From Deltaproteobacteria bacterium (GTDB taxonomy: Bacteria > Acidobacteriota > Thermoanaerobaculia > Multivoradales > JAHZIX01), in assembly GCA_022601195.1 (NCBI GenBank), contig JAHZIX010000022.1, positions 1-64,000 on the forward strand: DNA of 64,000 nt. Reading direction: 5' to 3'. The position numbers and the translations under genes are program-made. The notes beneath the pieces are model-generated. The model did no database searches. It was not told the DNA's origin and saw only the letters and a program-made list of their open reading frames with translations. Shown here in pieces: positions 8,665 to 16,368 of the stretch. Within the stretch, counting starts at the first letter, position 1, and every line of letters starts with the position of its first letter.

Positions 8665-11586
8665 ATGAACAAGCAGCAGTGGCAGCGCCTGTCTCTGCTC
8701 TGGGACCGGGTAGCCTCTGCTAGGCCGGAACAGCGCAACCAGCTGCTAGAAGACCTGCAAGAGGAAGACCCAGCCCTTCACCAGCATCTGGAAGCTCTCT
8801 TGGAGCATGCCCAAGATGACACTTTCCTAGCCGACCCGGTGCTCGTCGAGCATCCCATTTTCGCCGAATCCATTCCCCAACCGGACCCATGGTTGGGTCG
8901 GACCCTCGGGCCCTACACTCTCGCGGAGAGGATCGGCGAAGGGGGAATGGGTTTGGTCTATCGTGGCGAACGCCGCGGTGAGTCCTTCCAGCAGCAAGTC
9001 GCCATTAAGGTCCTCCACGGCCCCTTCGGTCATCGGCGACTGCACCAACGCCTGGTCGCCGAGCGGCGTATTCTGGCCCAACTCGACCACCCCCACATCG
9101 CCCGCCTTCTCGATGGCGCGTCCACAAAAGAGGGAGTTCCCTATGTAGTCATGGAATACGTGGCTGGGGTCACCTTGAGTGTTTACCTCAAACAAGCCTC
9201 TCCGGAACTGAGGTCTCGCCTCGAGCTATTCCGCAAGATCTGCGACGCTGTCCACTACGCTCACCGCCATCTGGTCGTGCACCGAGACCTCAAACCCGCC
9301 AATATCCTGGTCACCGAAGATGGCGAACCGAAGCTACTCGACTTCGGCATCGCCAAACTCCTCACCGCTGAGGCCAAGGGCGAAGAGCTCCCAACCCGCA
9401 CATTGGCTCGCGCTCTGACCCCCAGCTACGCCAGTCCCGAGCAGGTAGCGGGCCGACCGGTCACCACAGCGGCAGACATTTACTCCCTGGGAGTGTTGCT
9501 CTACGAGCTGCTTTGCGGTCAACGGCCCTTCGACCTCTCATCCCAAAGCCCCGCTGAAGCGCAGCGGCTACTGGAGAATCAAAGCCCCCCTCTTCCCAGT
9601 GAGCTCGAGTTCAAGAAAAGAAACGTCTGGAATGTTCCTGCCGCCCAAAGCGCTACTCCTGAAACCAAAGCCGACGGCCTTTCCGAAAGCAAAGCGCCCC
9701 AACGTCCCGTCGCCGCCCGCACTTTAAGAGGAGATCTGGACAACATCACCCTGAGAGCTCTCGAAGCGGAGCCGGAGCGCCGCTACCCGTCAGCGGAAGC
9801 TCTGTCTCAGGACATCGACCGCTATCTCTCCGGACTTCCCGTTTCTGCAAGACCTCAGACCTTTGGCTACCGGTTCACCAAATTGGTCAAGCGCAATCGA
9901 TCCGCAGCCGTGCTGGTGGCGTTACTGGCCTTGTCGACTCTTGCTCTCGCCCTCGTTTCGACCCTACAGGCAGACCGGCTTCGGCAGGAGCGCAACACGG
10001 CGCGAGCGGAAACCGAAAGAGCGGAAGAGGCCGTCGAGTTTTTGGAAAAGATGTTCAGCGTCTCCATTCCGGAGAGCGAAGCGGGGCCGGAGATATCCGT
10101 TAGAGAGCTCCTGGATCGTCACCGAAACCGAGTTCTGACGGACCTTGCCGACCGACCTCACCTACAAGCCCGATTGCTGGGAACTCTCGGCAATATCTAC
10201 CTCAGCCTAGGAAGCTACGACCAGACCCAGGAGCTCCTGGATTTATCCCTCCTGCGCTACTCGGAGCTGCCCGGTGATCACCGTCTCGAGATGGCTCAGA
10301 CTCGAACCGAGCTCGGCTTGCTGCTCAACCAAAAGGGCCAACCGGCCCAAGCCATCAAAGTTCTCCAGGAGGCCCTCCGAGGGATCCGGGCTCAGAACCG
10401 CCCGGACCCCAACGACCTAGTGAATGTTCACCGGCAGCTGGGCTTCGCTTACCGCGACCGAGGGAGCTTCGAAGAAGCCGAAAAGAACTTTCGTGAAGCC
10501 CTCCATCTTCTGAGTCCCCAAGAAAAAGAAATTCAAGGGCAGCTCCTCACCTCTCTCGGTACCGTGGTCGGCCTGCGTGGAGATCTAGCTCGAGCTTCCC
10601 TCCTCGGCTCTCGGGGCCTCGAGATGCTCCGCGCCAGCGACGCGATTCCCTTGACTTTGGCCGGAGCTCTCGCCAGCCAAGCGGAGAACTTACGAAACCT
10701 CAACCAATTTTCTCGGGCCCGATCCATGCTCGAAGAAGCGGTAGAGATCTTCCGACGCTATGACGTCAACCCAGTCCGAGAAGGGGCTGCTCTCAACAAT
10801 CTCGCGGCGACCCTGCGTGCCCAGGGCGACCTCCAGGGGGCCGCCAAAGCCTACGGGGACTCCCTGGAGCTCCTGGGCCGGGAGCCAGGACCGAAGAACC
10901 TCCGAGTTGCCACCATCATGAGCAATCTTGCAAAAGCCCACGGCGCCTTAGGAAACTTCCCCGAAGCTCAAACACTCATGAACAGCGCCTTGAGGACCTT
11001 TCCTAAAACGGATAGTCCTCACCACCCTTATCTGGGTATCGTCCACCATATTCATGGAGAGATCTACCGGGACCAAGAGCTTTTAGAACAAGCCCTAGAA
11101 GCCTCCGACAAAGCCATCGAGATTTTGTCCAGATTGGGCAACGAGGCGCATCCATGGATGGCAGCAGCTCAGTCTTCCCGGGGATCTATTCTCCTCGCCT
11201 TGGGCGATCTCGACGAAGCCGAAAGTCTGATCCGCCAAAGCCTGACCAGCCAACAGCAGAGCCTCGGCACCGAAGCCCCAAGGGTGGCAGCCAGCCATCA
11301 CCTACTGGCTCGACTCTTCTGGAGGCAAGGCCGCAAGCCATCCGCCTTCGAGGAGTTCCAGGAGGCCCTTCGCATCTACCGCCTCAAGCTGCCGGACCAG
11401 CATCCGGACATCGGCGCTTGCCTGGTGGACCTCGGTGAGGCTCGACTCGAGAACCAGGAGGTAGAAAGCGCTCTTGCTGCTCTCGCTCAGGGGCTAGAAA
11501 TTCTGCGTTTCCGCCTACCTGAGAACCATTGGAGAGTGGAAGAGGGTGTGTCCCTCCAGCGGCGTGCCCTCGCCTCGAGACAGTGA
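8665..11586 (+). CDS. Membrane Ser/Thr protein kinase with C-terminal TPR domain
   Basis: This 973-residue protein has a Hanks-type kinase domain at about residues 80-360. The glycine loop GEGGMG, the lysine in VAIKVL, the catalytic loop HRDLKPAN (about 206), DFG (about 226) and the activation-segment end YASPEQ are all intact, so it should be active. One membrane helix (AAVLVALLALSTLALALV, about 414-434) is followed by a helical linker and about 12 TPR-like repeats to the C-terminus, which should lie outside the inner membrane. The N-terminal ~75 residues (WQRLSLLWDRV..) are the helical region typical of acidobacterial kinases of this kind. The ATG at 8665 is preferred; an open frame continues upstream into msrB. 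The signal it senses is unknown. The nearest genes give no clear partner. Confidence 0.92.
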   Translation: MNKQQWQRLSLLWDRVASARPEQRNQLLEDLQEEDPALHQHLEALLEHAQDDTFLADPVLVEHPIFAESIPQPDPWLGRTLGPYTLAERIGEGGMGLVYRGERRGESFQQQVAIKVLHGPFGHRRLHQRLVAERRILAQLDHPHIARLLDGASTKEGVPYVVMEYVAGVTLSVYLKQASPELRSRLELFRKICDAVHYAHRHLVVHRDLKPANILVTEDGEPKLLDFGIAKLLTAEAKGEELPTRTLARALTPSYASPEQVAGRPVTTAADIYSLGVLLYELLCGQRPFDLSSQSPAEAQRLLENQSPPLPSELEFKKRNVWNVPAAQSATPETKADGLSESKAPQRPVAARTLRGDLDNITLRALEAEPERRYPSAEALSQDIDRYLSGLPVSARPQTFGYRFTKLVKRNRSAAVLVALLALSTLALALVSTLQADRLRQERNTARAETERAEEAVEFLEKMFSVSIPESEAGPEISVRELLDRHRNRVLTDLADRPHLQARLLGTLGNIYLSLGSYDQTQELLDLSLLRYSELPGDHRLEMAQTRTELGLLLNQKGQPAQAIKVLQEALRGIRAQNRPDPNDLVNVHRQLGFAYRDRGSFEEAEKNFREALHLLSPQEKEIQGQLLTSLGTVVGLRGDLARASLLGSRGLEMLRASDAIPLTLAGALASQAENLRNLNQFSRARSMLEEAVEIFRRYDVNPVREGAALNNLAATLRAQGDLQGAAKAYGDSLELLGREPGPKNLRVATIMSNLAKAHGALGNFPEAQTLMNSALRTFPKTDSPHHPYLGIVHHIHGEIYRDQELLEQALEASDKAIEILSRLGNEAHPWMAAAQSSRGSILLALGDLDEAESLIRQSLTSQQQSLGTEAPRVAASHHLLARLFWRQGRKPSAFEEFQEALRIYRLKLPDQHPDIGACLVDLGEARLENQEVESALAALAQGLEILRFRLPENHWRVEEGVSLQRRALASRQ

Positions 11587-11638
11587 CCCGCTAGAGCTTG
11601 AAGGGCGGAAACCATCCAGAAATTCGTCCAATGCTACG

Positions 11639-12628
11639 TTAGGCAACGTTCACCCGACTGGGGCTCCGGTGGGTAATTCTGCGACCGAAGAGGCTAGCGA
11701 CGAGATCGACGAGGACCCGAGCGCTTTGGCCTCGCACATCGAGATAGGGGTTGAGCTCCGCGACATCCAAAGAAAGCAGTAGGCCTGAATCATGGAGCAT
11801 TTCCATGACCAGGTGAGCCTCACGGTAGCTAGCCCCTCCAGGAACCAGGGTGCCGGACCCCGGCGCCAAGCCTGGGTCGAGAAAGTCGACATCAAGACTG
11901 ACGTGAAGTGCCCCGCCGCGGCGACGAATGTGTTCCAACCAGCGACTCAGGGGTAAGGCGACTCCCTGTTCATCGAGGCAGCGCATATCGGTCGTCTCGA
12001 CTCCCCGCTCCTCGAGCAGGGACCGCTCCCCTTCATCTACGGACCGAATCCCGAAGAGATGGAGGTTTTTGGGGTCGAGGACTCCACTTTTCACCGCTGA
12101 GCCGTCCTCGCTACAAAGCGGCTCGAAACCCGGCTCTCCACACAACATCGCCAAGGGCATTCCGTGAAGATTGCCCGAGGGGGAGGTACTCGGGGTGTTG
12201 AAATCGGCGTGAGCATCGAGCCAAAGGACGAAGAGCTCACGGTTGGTGGTGGCGCAATAGCGCGCCGCTCCGTTGACGGTCCCCATGGACAGGCTATGGT
12301 CACCGCCCAAGAAGATCGGAAGATGCCCTGAGACCAGGGAGCGGTAGCCGCTCTCGGAGAGCTCCAACAGCCAGGGCTGGATGGCTGAAGCATTCCGACC
12401 TACCTTTTCGAGGTCAGAAGACTCTGCCGCGGAAGGAATAGGCGTTAGGTCACCCGAGTCGACAACCTGGTGGCCGAGGCTCTCCAAGGTCGCTTCTAGA
12501 CCAGCAGTGCGCAGTCCTGCGGGCCCCATGACCGTTCCGAGCTGACTGCCACCGACCTCGAGGGGGGCCCCGACCAGGTGCAAGGGTCGGCGAGGGAAGG
12601 GCGATGGCATTGCGCTTTGGTTCTTCAT
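11639..12628 (-). CDS. rocF: Arginase/agmatinase family ureohydrolase, probable arginase
   Basis: Arginase hydrolyses L-arginine to ornithine and urea in the cytosol. The dinuclear manganese ligands are visible in GGDHSLSMG, DAHADFN and SLDVDFLDPG, and the overall order and ~329-residue length match bacterial arginases. The start is the ATG at 12628 with GGAGAGGA upstream; the open frame extends further but through promoter-like AT-rich DNA. SxxG-type arginine-binding residues follow the DAHADFN motif (NTPSTSPSGN), favouring arginase over agmatinase. It is divergent from an Lrp/AsnC regulator and converges with the kinase gene. Regulation by that Lrp protein in response to arginine is a reasonable inference. 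Confidence 0.9.
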   Translation of the reverse strand: MKNQSAMPSPFPRRPLHLVGAPLEVGGSQLGTVMGPAGLRTAGLEATLESLGHQVVDSGDLTPIPSAAESSDLEKVGRNASAIQPWLLELSESGYRSLVSGHLPIFLGGDHSLSMGTVNGAARYCATTNRELFVLWLDAHADFNTPSTSPSGNLHGMPLAMLCGEPGFEPLCSEDGSAVKSGVLDPKNLHLFGIRSVDEGERSLLEERGVETTDMRCLDEQGVALPLSRWLEHIRRRGGALHVSLDVDFLDPGLAPGSGTLVPGGASYREAHLVMEMLHDSGLLLSLDVAELNPYLDVRGQSARVLVDLVASLFGRRITHRSPSRVNVA

Positions 12629-12756
12629 GGAAAAGTCCTCTCCTCCTGTTCGAGAGACGGTCGATCTCGTGTCCGTCGGTGGCTTAGATCTTCCAAGAAA
12701 ATAGCTGGTGACGTAAAGGCAGAAAACCGACTGAATGACAGCCAGAATTGACCAGT

Positions 12757-12769
12757 TTGATAAGATCAA
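12757..12769. promoter_or_regulatory. Candidate Lrp/AsnC operator between arginase and regulator genes
   Basis: TTGAT-AAG-ATCAA is a perfect 13-base palindrome in the AT-rich stretch between the divergent arginase and Lrp-family genes, 24 bases ahead of the regulator ATG. Lrp-type proteins bind short AT-rich palindromes, so autoregulation and control of arginase from here is plausible. No binding data exist. Confidence 0.4.
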
Positions 12770-12792
12770 TCGACCAAAATGGGAGAAGGTGC

Positions 12793-13218
12793 ATGGATGA
12801 CACGGACTATAGGCTGCTCTCGCTACTGCGAACGAACGCTCGGGCGCCCATCTCTGAGCTGGCGAGAAAACTTCACCTGGCCCGAGCAACGATCCGATCT
12901 CGCATCGACCGTCTGGTCGACTCAGGGGTGATTCAGGGCTTCACCATCGTCACTCAGGACGGTTCTCACCGAGACGCAGTGCGAGCCATCATGACGGTCA
13001 AGGTCTTAGGACAGGGAGCTGACTTGGTCATTGAGCGCTTGCGTGGTTTTCCGGAGGTGACCACTCTCCATAGCACCAATGGACGTTGGGACATCGTTGC
13101 CGAATTGGAGGTGGACACCCTGGTTGCCTTCGACCGCTGTCTGCGCCGTATTCGGCTGGTCCAGGGCATCGAAACCACCGAAACCAGTATCTTGTTGGCT
13201 AGCCAGAGGAAGGGGTGA
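12793..13218 (+). CDS. Lrp/AsnC family transcriptional regulator
   Basis: This 141-residue protein has an N-terminal winged helix-turn-helix (about residues 1-55: DYRLLSLLRTNARAPISELA, then LARATIRSRIDRL) and a C-terminal ligand-binding RAM domain (about 65-140), as in feast/famine regulators that respond to amino acids. GGAGAAGG lies just ahead of the ATG at 12793; an earlier in-frame start would translate the operator region. Its divergent partner is arginase, so arginine or ornithine is the likely effector. This is inferred from position. Confidence 0.92.
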   Translation: MDDTDYRLLSLLRTNARAPISELARKLHLARATIRSRIDRLVDSGVIQGFTIVTQDGSHRDAVRAIMTVKVLGQGADLVIERLRGFPEVTTLHSTNGRWDIVAELEVDTLVAFDRCLRRIRLVQGIETTETSILLASQRKG

Positions 13219-13404
13219 AGAGGATACATCGCCCGATTCACCCACCCTGGAGACGGGGCTCTGGAGAGGGAAGCGGCGGTCGATGGTCCGAAATGAAACC
13301 AACGGTTCGAGGTGAACCCTTAGAGATAGGCGGATCGAAGACTCTCAATTACAAAGTCCTAGCTGGCAGGCGGTGGCCGCCCACTACTAGGTCGCAGCGG
13401 GAGG

Positions 13405-14688
13405 TCAGCTGATCCGTTCGCGAATCAGCTCTGGGACCTGGCCGGTCTCATCGATCTTGAAACAGCTGGAGAAACGTTGGGTCAAAGATTCATCCGGCTT
13501 ACGAAGGTAGATCCTGGCCAATTCTTGTCCAGCTTCGACAGCCTCTCCAAGGCGCGCCTTGGAATGGAGAGAGATCCCAGGGTCGATGGTATCCCCAGGC
13601 CGCAACCGCCCTCCACCTGCCTCCCCTAACAACAAGCCTAGGCGACGGTTCGCCACCGCAGCGAGAACTCCGGAGCTAGGCGCCTCGAGGATCACTTCGT
13701 GGGGAGCGAGGGGAAGGTCCGGCCGAACCCACCAGGCAGCCTCGGCTCCCTGAGCGATCGCCCAGGTCTGAAACTTCTCCCGGGCTCGCCCGGAAGCGAT
13801 CGCACTCTCGAGATCGGTTCGTCCAAGGGGACGCCCCAGCAAAGAGGTGACCTCTTGGCACAAGGTGTAGGTAACTTCCATCAGATCTGCCGGACCACCG
13901 CCCTCCAAGCAATCCAGGGTCTCCCGTACCTCAGCAGCATGACCGACCCAGCGACCGAGAGGCTGGCTCATATCGGTGATCACTGCGCTGGCCTTAGCAC
14001 CGAGGCCAGCGGAGGTCTCCACCAAAAGCCGAGCCAGCTTGCGGCCTTCGTCCATATCGGGCAGAAAGGCACCATCACCGGTCTTGACATCAAAGGTCAC
14101 GGCGGCGGTACCCGTCGCCAACTTCTTGGAAAGAATACTCGCTGCCATCAAGGGAAGAGAATCCACCGTTGCGGTCACATCCCGCAGGGAATAAAGGCGA
14201 CGGTCAGCCGGAGCTACCTCGCCGGTGGCCATACCCAAAGCCAAGCCCGTTTTTTCGATCAGCTCTAGGGCCCACTCACGGCTGAGATCCTGACGCAGCC
14301 CCGGGATGGTTTCTAGCTTATCGGCGGTCCCTCCCGTGTGGCCCAAACCGCGGCCGGTGAGCATCGCCACTGGTTGATCGCAAGCGGCTAACAATGGGCC
14401 GAGAATCAGAGAAACCTTGTCTCCGACTCCACCGGTGGAGTGCTTGTCAGCCACCGTCGGAACCTCGTCCCGCAGCTGCCAACAGTCGCCGGAAAGCATC
14501 ATTTCCCGAGTGAGCGTTTGGGTCTCCCGCCCGTCGAGACCACGAATCACCGCCGCCATCAGGAACGCGCCTACCTGAGCGTCGCTCCAAGTGCCGTCAC
14601 AAACTCCCGCCACGAGCCCAGCCAGATCCTCATCACTGAGGCTCGAGCCAGAGCGTTTGCGGGTCAGAATGTCGTATGGGCTAGTCAT
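13405..14688 (-). CDS. Pyrimidine-nucleoside / thymidine phosphorylase
   Basis: This 427-residue cytosolic enzyme cleaves thymidine or uridine with phosphate to the base and (deoxy)ribose 1-phosphate. The family signature region KHSTGGVGDKVSL and the phosphate/base-binding residues in YSLRDVTATVDS and MAASILSKK are intact. Length fits DeoA and Pdp (about 430-440). The ATG at 14688 begins the conserved N-terminus (YDILTRKRSG); an in-frame GTG at 14766 is possible, and neither has a strong ribosome site. It lies downstream of a TPR membrane-protein gene on the same strand with a 167-base gap. Whether the enzyme prefers thymidine or uridine cannot be told here. Confidence 0.93.
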   Translation of the reverse strand: MTSPYDILTRKRSGSSLSDEDLAGLVAGVCDGTWSDAQVGAFLMAAVIRGLDGRETQTLTREMMLSGDCWQLRDEVPTVADKHSTGGVGDKVSLILGPLLAACDQPVAMLTGRGLGHTGGTADKLETIPGLRQDLSREWALELIEKTGLALGMATGEVAPADRRLYSLRDVTATVDSLPLMAASILSKKLATGTAAVTFDVKTGDGAFLPDMDEGRKLARLLVETSAGLGAKASAVITDMSQPLGRWVGHAAEVRETLDCLEGGGPADLMEVTYTLCQEVTSLLGRPLGRTDLESAIASGRAREKFQTWAIAQGAEAAWWVRPDLPLAPHEVILEAPSSGVLAAVANRRLGLLLGEAGGGRLRPGDTIDPGISLHSKARLGEAVEAGQELARIYLRKPDESLTQRFSSCFKIDETGQVPELIRERIS

Positions 14689-14855
14689 GGAGTTTGGAGA
14701 GTCTGGGGCACCGGTGGATGTGTAAAGGAAGCCGCGTCGTGGCTCTTCTATGGAGCGGCTAGCCACCAGAAGGTCTAACCAATACCACGCCTAGCCAATG
14801 GCAAGCCACTGAGATGTCTTGCCACCACGACCATTCACTCGTGCCAAAAACCTGA

Positions 14856-15602
14856 TCAGCCGGCAGAGGCTGGGTTCCCCTCCGCTAGAGAACTCGCCTT
14901 TTGCTGGGCAGTCAGACTGTAGGGAGAGCGGGGGAATTCGTCCACGATACGTTGGTAGTAAGGCAGAGCTTCCTGGGGCCGCTGCAAATCTTCCAAGGTC
15001 GTGGCCAACTCGTAGAGGATGGCATCCTCCGGAAGAGGCTTTCGATCTGAGTCCAGCATGCCGCGCAGATCTTCCACCACCTTCTCGCTATTCCCATCCT
15101 TGCGTTCCAGCGCAAGAAGGTTCAGTCGTACCTGGGCTGACAACACGTCGTCGCTATGGTTTTCGGCGTAGGCCGCCCATTCGGCGCGAGCGGTTTCCAG
15201 GTCTCCGTCCTCCGTGGCCATTTTTGCCAGGAAGATACCAGCGACATCCGCCGCATCGGAAGAACCGTACTTGGAACGAACGGCCTCGAAGAGCTCCTTG
15301 GCTCGACTACGACGAGCTGCCTCGTCGGGAAAATTGAGGCCGCCGGAGTCGTCAACGGAACCAGCTTCTAGAATGGGGGCTTCATAGACCTCCATGGCCT
15401 CAGCAAGGGCCAAGGATGCCTTCTGTTTCTGGTGGCCGAGAAATCGAACCACGGCTACAGTGAGGAGAATCGCCGCAACCACGAGGCCGACGGCGGTGAG
15501 GATCGTCTTCATATGGCTGCGACCGTAGCTTACGGTCGACTCCATGGAGGTCATGAACTGATCCTTCTGCTTGATCTCCTTACGCGTTAAGCGTTGGCTC
15601 AT
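14856..15602 (-). CDS. Membrane-anchored TPR-like protein
   Basis: This 248-residue protein has a short basic N-terminus, one membrane helix (ILTAVGLVVAAILLTVAVVRFL, about residues 34-55) and an alpha-helical C-terminal region with TPR-like pairs (for example ARAEWAAYAENHSDDVLSAQ and LYELATTLEDLQRPQEALPY). The topology resembles YfgM-type proteins, which have a cytosolic tip and a periplasmic TPR domain that helps secreted proteins, but the similarity is at the architecture level only. AGGAGA lies nine bases before the ATG. A hairpin separates it from the DUF2164 gene upstream. Confidence 0.8.
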   Translation of the reverse strand: MSQRLTRKEIKQKDQFMTSMESTVSYGRSHMKTILTAVGLVVAAILLTVAVVRFLGHQKQKASLALAEAMEVYEAPILEAGSVDDSGGLNFPDEAARRSRAKELFEAVRSKYGSSDAADVAGIFLAKMATEDGDLETARAEWAAYAENHSDDVLSAQVRLNLLALERKDGNSEKVVEDLRGMLDSDRKPLPEDAILYELATTLEDLQRPQEALPYYQRIVDEFPRSPYSLTAQQKASSLAEGNPASAG

Positions 15603-15755
15603 TTCGTCGTCTCTCCTGATGTTTCGATTTGGCTCACCAAGACTTGTGTTGGGAGCACCTAGAATTCGCGCTAGATTAGCACAGGGCCGGGGTCGAAGAA
15701 AGAGGTCTTGGCGGGGTTCTCGACCCCTTGGCCACGGGACAAACGATCCTTGGGG

Positions 15756-15794
15756 GCCGAAGGTTGACTCGGGCGGCGACGAATAACCTTCGGC
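15756..15794 (-). terminator. Hairpin between DUF2164 and TPR genes
   Basis: A perfect 10-base inverted repeat (GCCGAAGGTT at 15756-15765 and AACCTTCGGC at 15785-15794) with a 19-base loop lies about 50 bases past the stop of the DUF2164 gene and ahead of the TPR gene. No T-run follows on the minus strand. It could end or stabilise the DUF2164 transcript. Confidence 0.4.
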
Positions 15795-15844
15795 TAACTA
15801 TTCTGCGGCCATCTTGGCCCCTATCTAGCCACCCATCTAGGTAC

Positions 15845-16099
15845 CTATCGGCCCAAACCGGTAGGTTTTTCGATCTCGTAGATCGCGTCGGTGACTCCCT
15901 CGATCTTGCTGGCAAAAACTGCCTGGGCATCGTACAGGCCTCTATTGTAAAAACTGGGGCCAATCTCCTGAGCGATGAAGTCCAGCAGAAACTGCGCCTC
16001 GAAGCCCCCCAACTCCCGGTTCAGCTCCTCACTGAAGTAGAGCTTTAGCCGCGCCACCAGCGCTTCCTGCTCTGCCTTGGAGAATACGATTTTCGACAT
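15845..16099 (-). CDS. DUF2164 family protein
   Basis: This 84-residue protein fits the DUF2164 family: an N-terminal KIVFSKAEQEALVARLKLYF segment, then LGGFEAQFLLDFIAQEIGPSFYNRGLYDAQ. It is a small, soluble, mostly helical protein whose function is not known. GGGGAGG lies about nine bases before the ATG at 16099, which decides the start over one six codons upstream. It is preceded by about 270 bases without a gene, in which I saw nothing recognisable. Confidence 0.85.
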   Translation of the reverse strand: MSKIVFSKAEQEALVARLKLYFSEELNRELGGFEAQFLLDFIAQEIGPSFYNRGLYDAQAVFASKIEGVTDAIYEIEKPTGLGR

Positions 16100-16368
16100 C
16101 TTCTCAGTCCTCCCCATCTAGGACCCGTTCCCATTAAAGCCCCTTTCCCATCAGGGCTTCACGGCAAGATTTTTGCTATCCGCTCCCGGTCCCGGTGAGC
16201 CGTCATCCTACCTCGGCGAAAACGACCGAGTCGGACTCCGGAACCCAACCAGGGGTTCGACCCACCCAGGAGCCGAACCCCCAACTGTCTACCTACAACT
16301 CGCCATCTGCCCTGATTTCTCGCACTCAGCCGGTAATACTCGGGAAAGACGGCCGAGTCCCCCACCCG

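Noticed and set aside
12629..12889. N-terminal extension of arginase
   Set aside because: It would run through the AT-rich divergent promoter region and the Lrp gene start; the ATG at 12628 has a good ribosome site.
15840..15870. Hairpin with T-run on the plus strand
   Set aside because: It lies at the end of the DUF2164 coding sequence and no plus-strand gene precedes it; on the minus strand no T-run follows.
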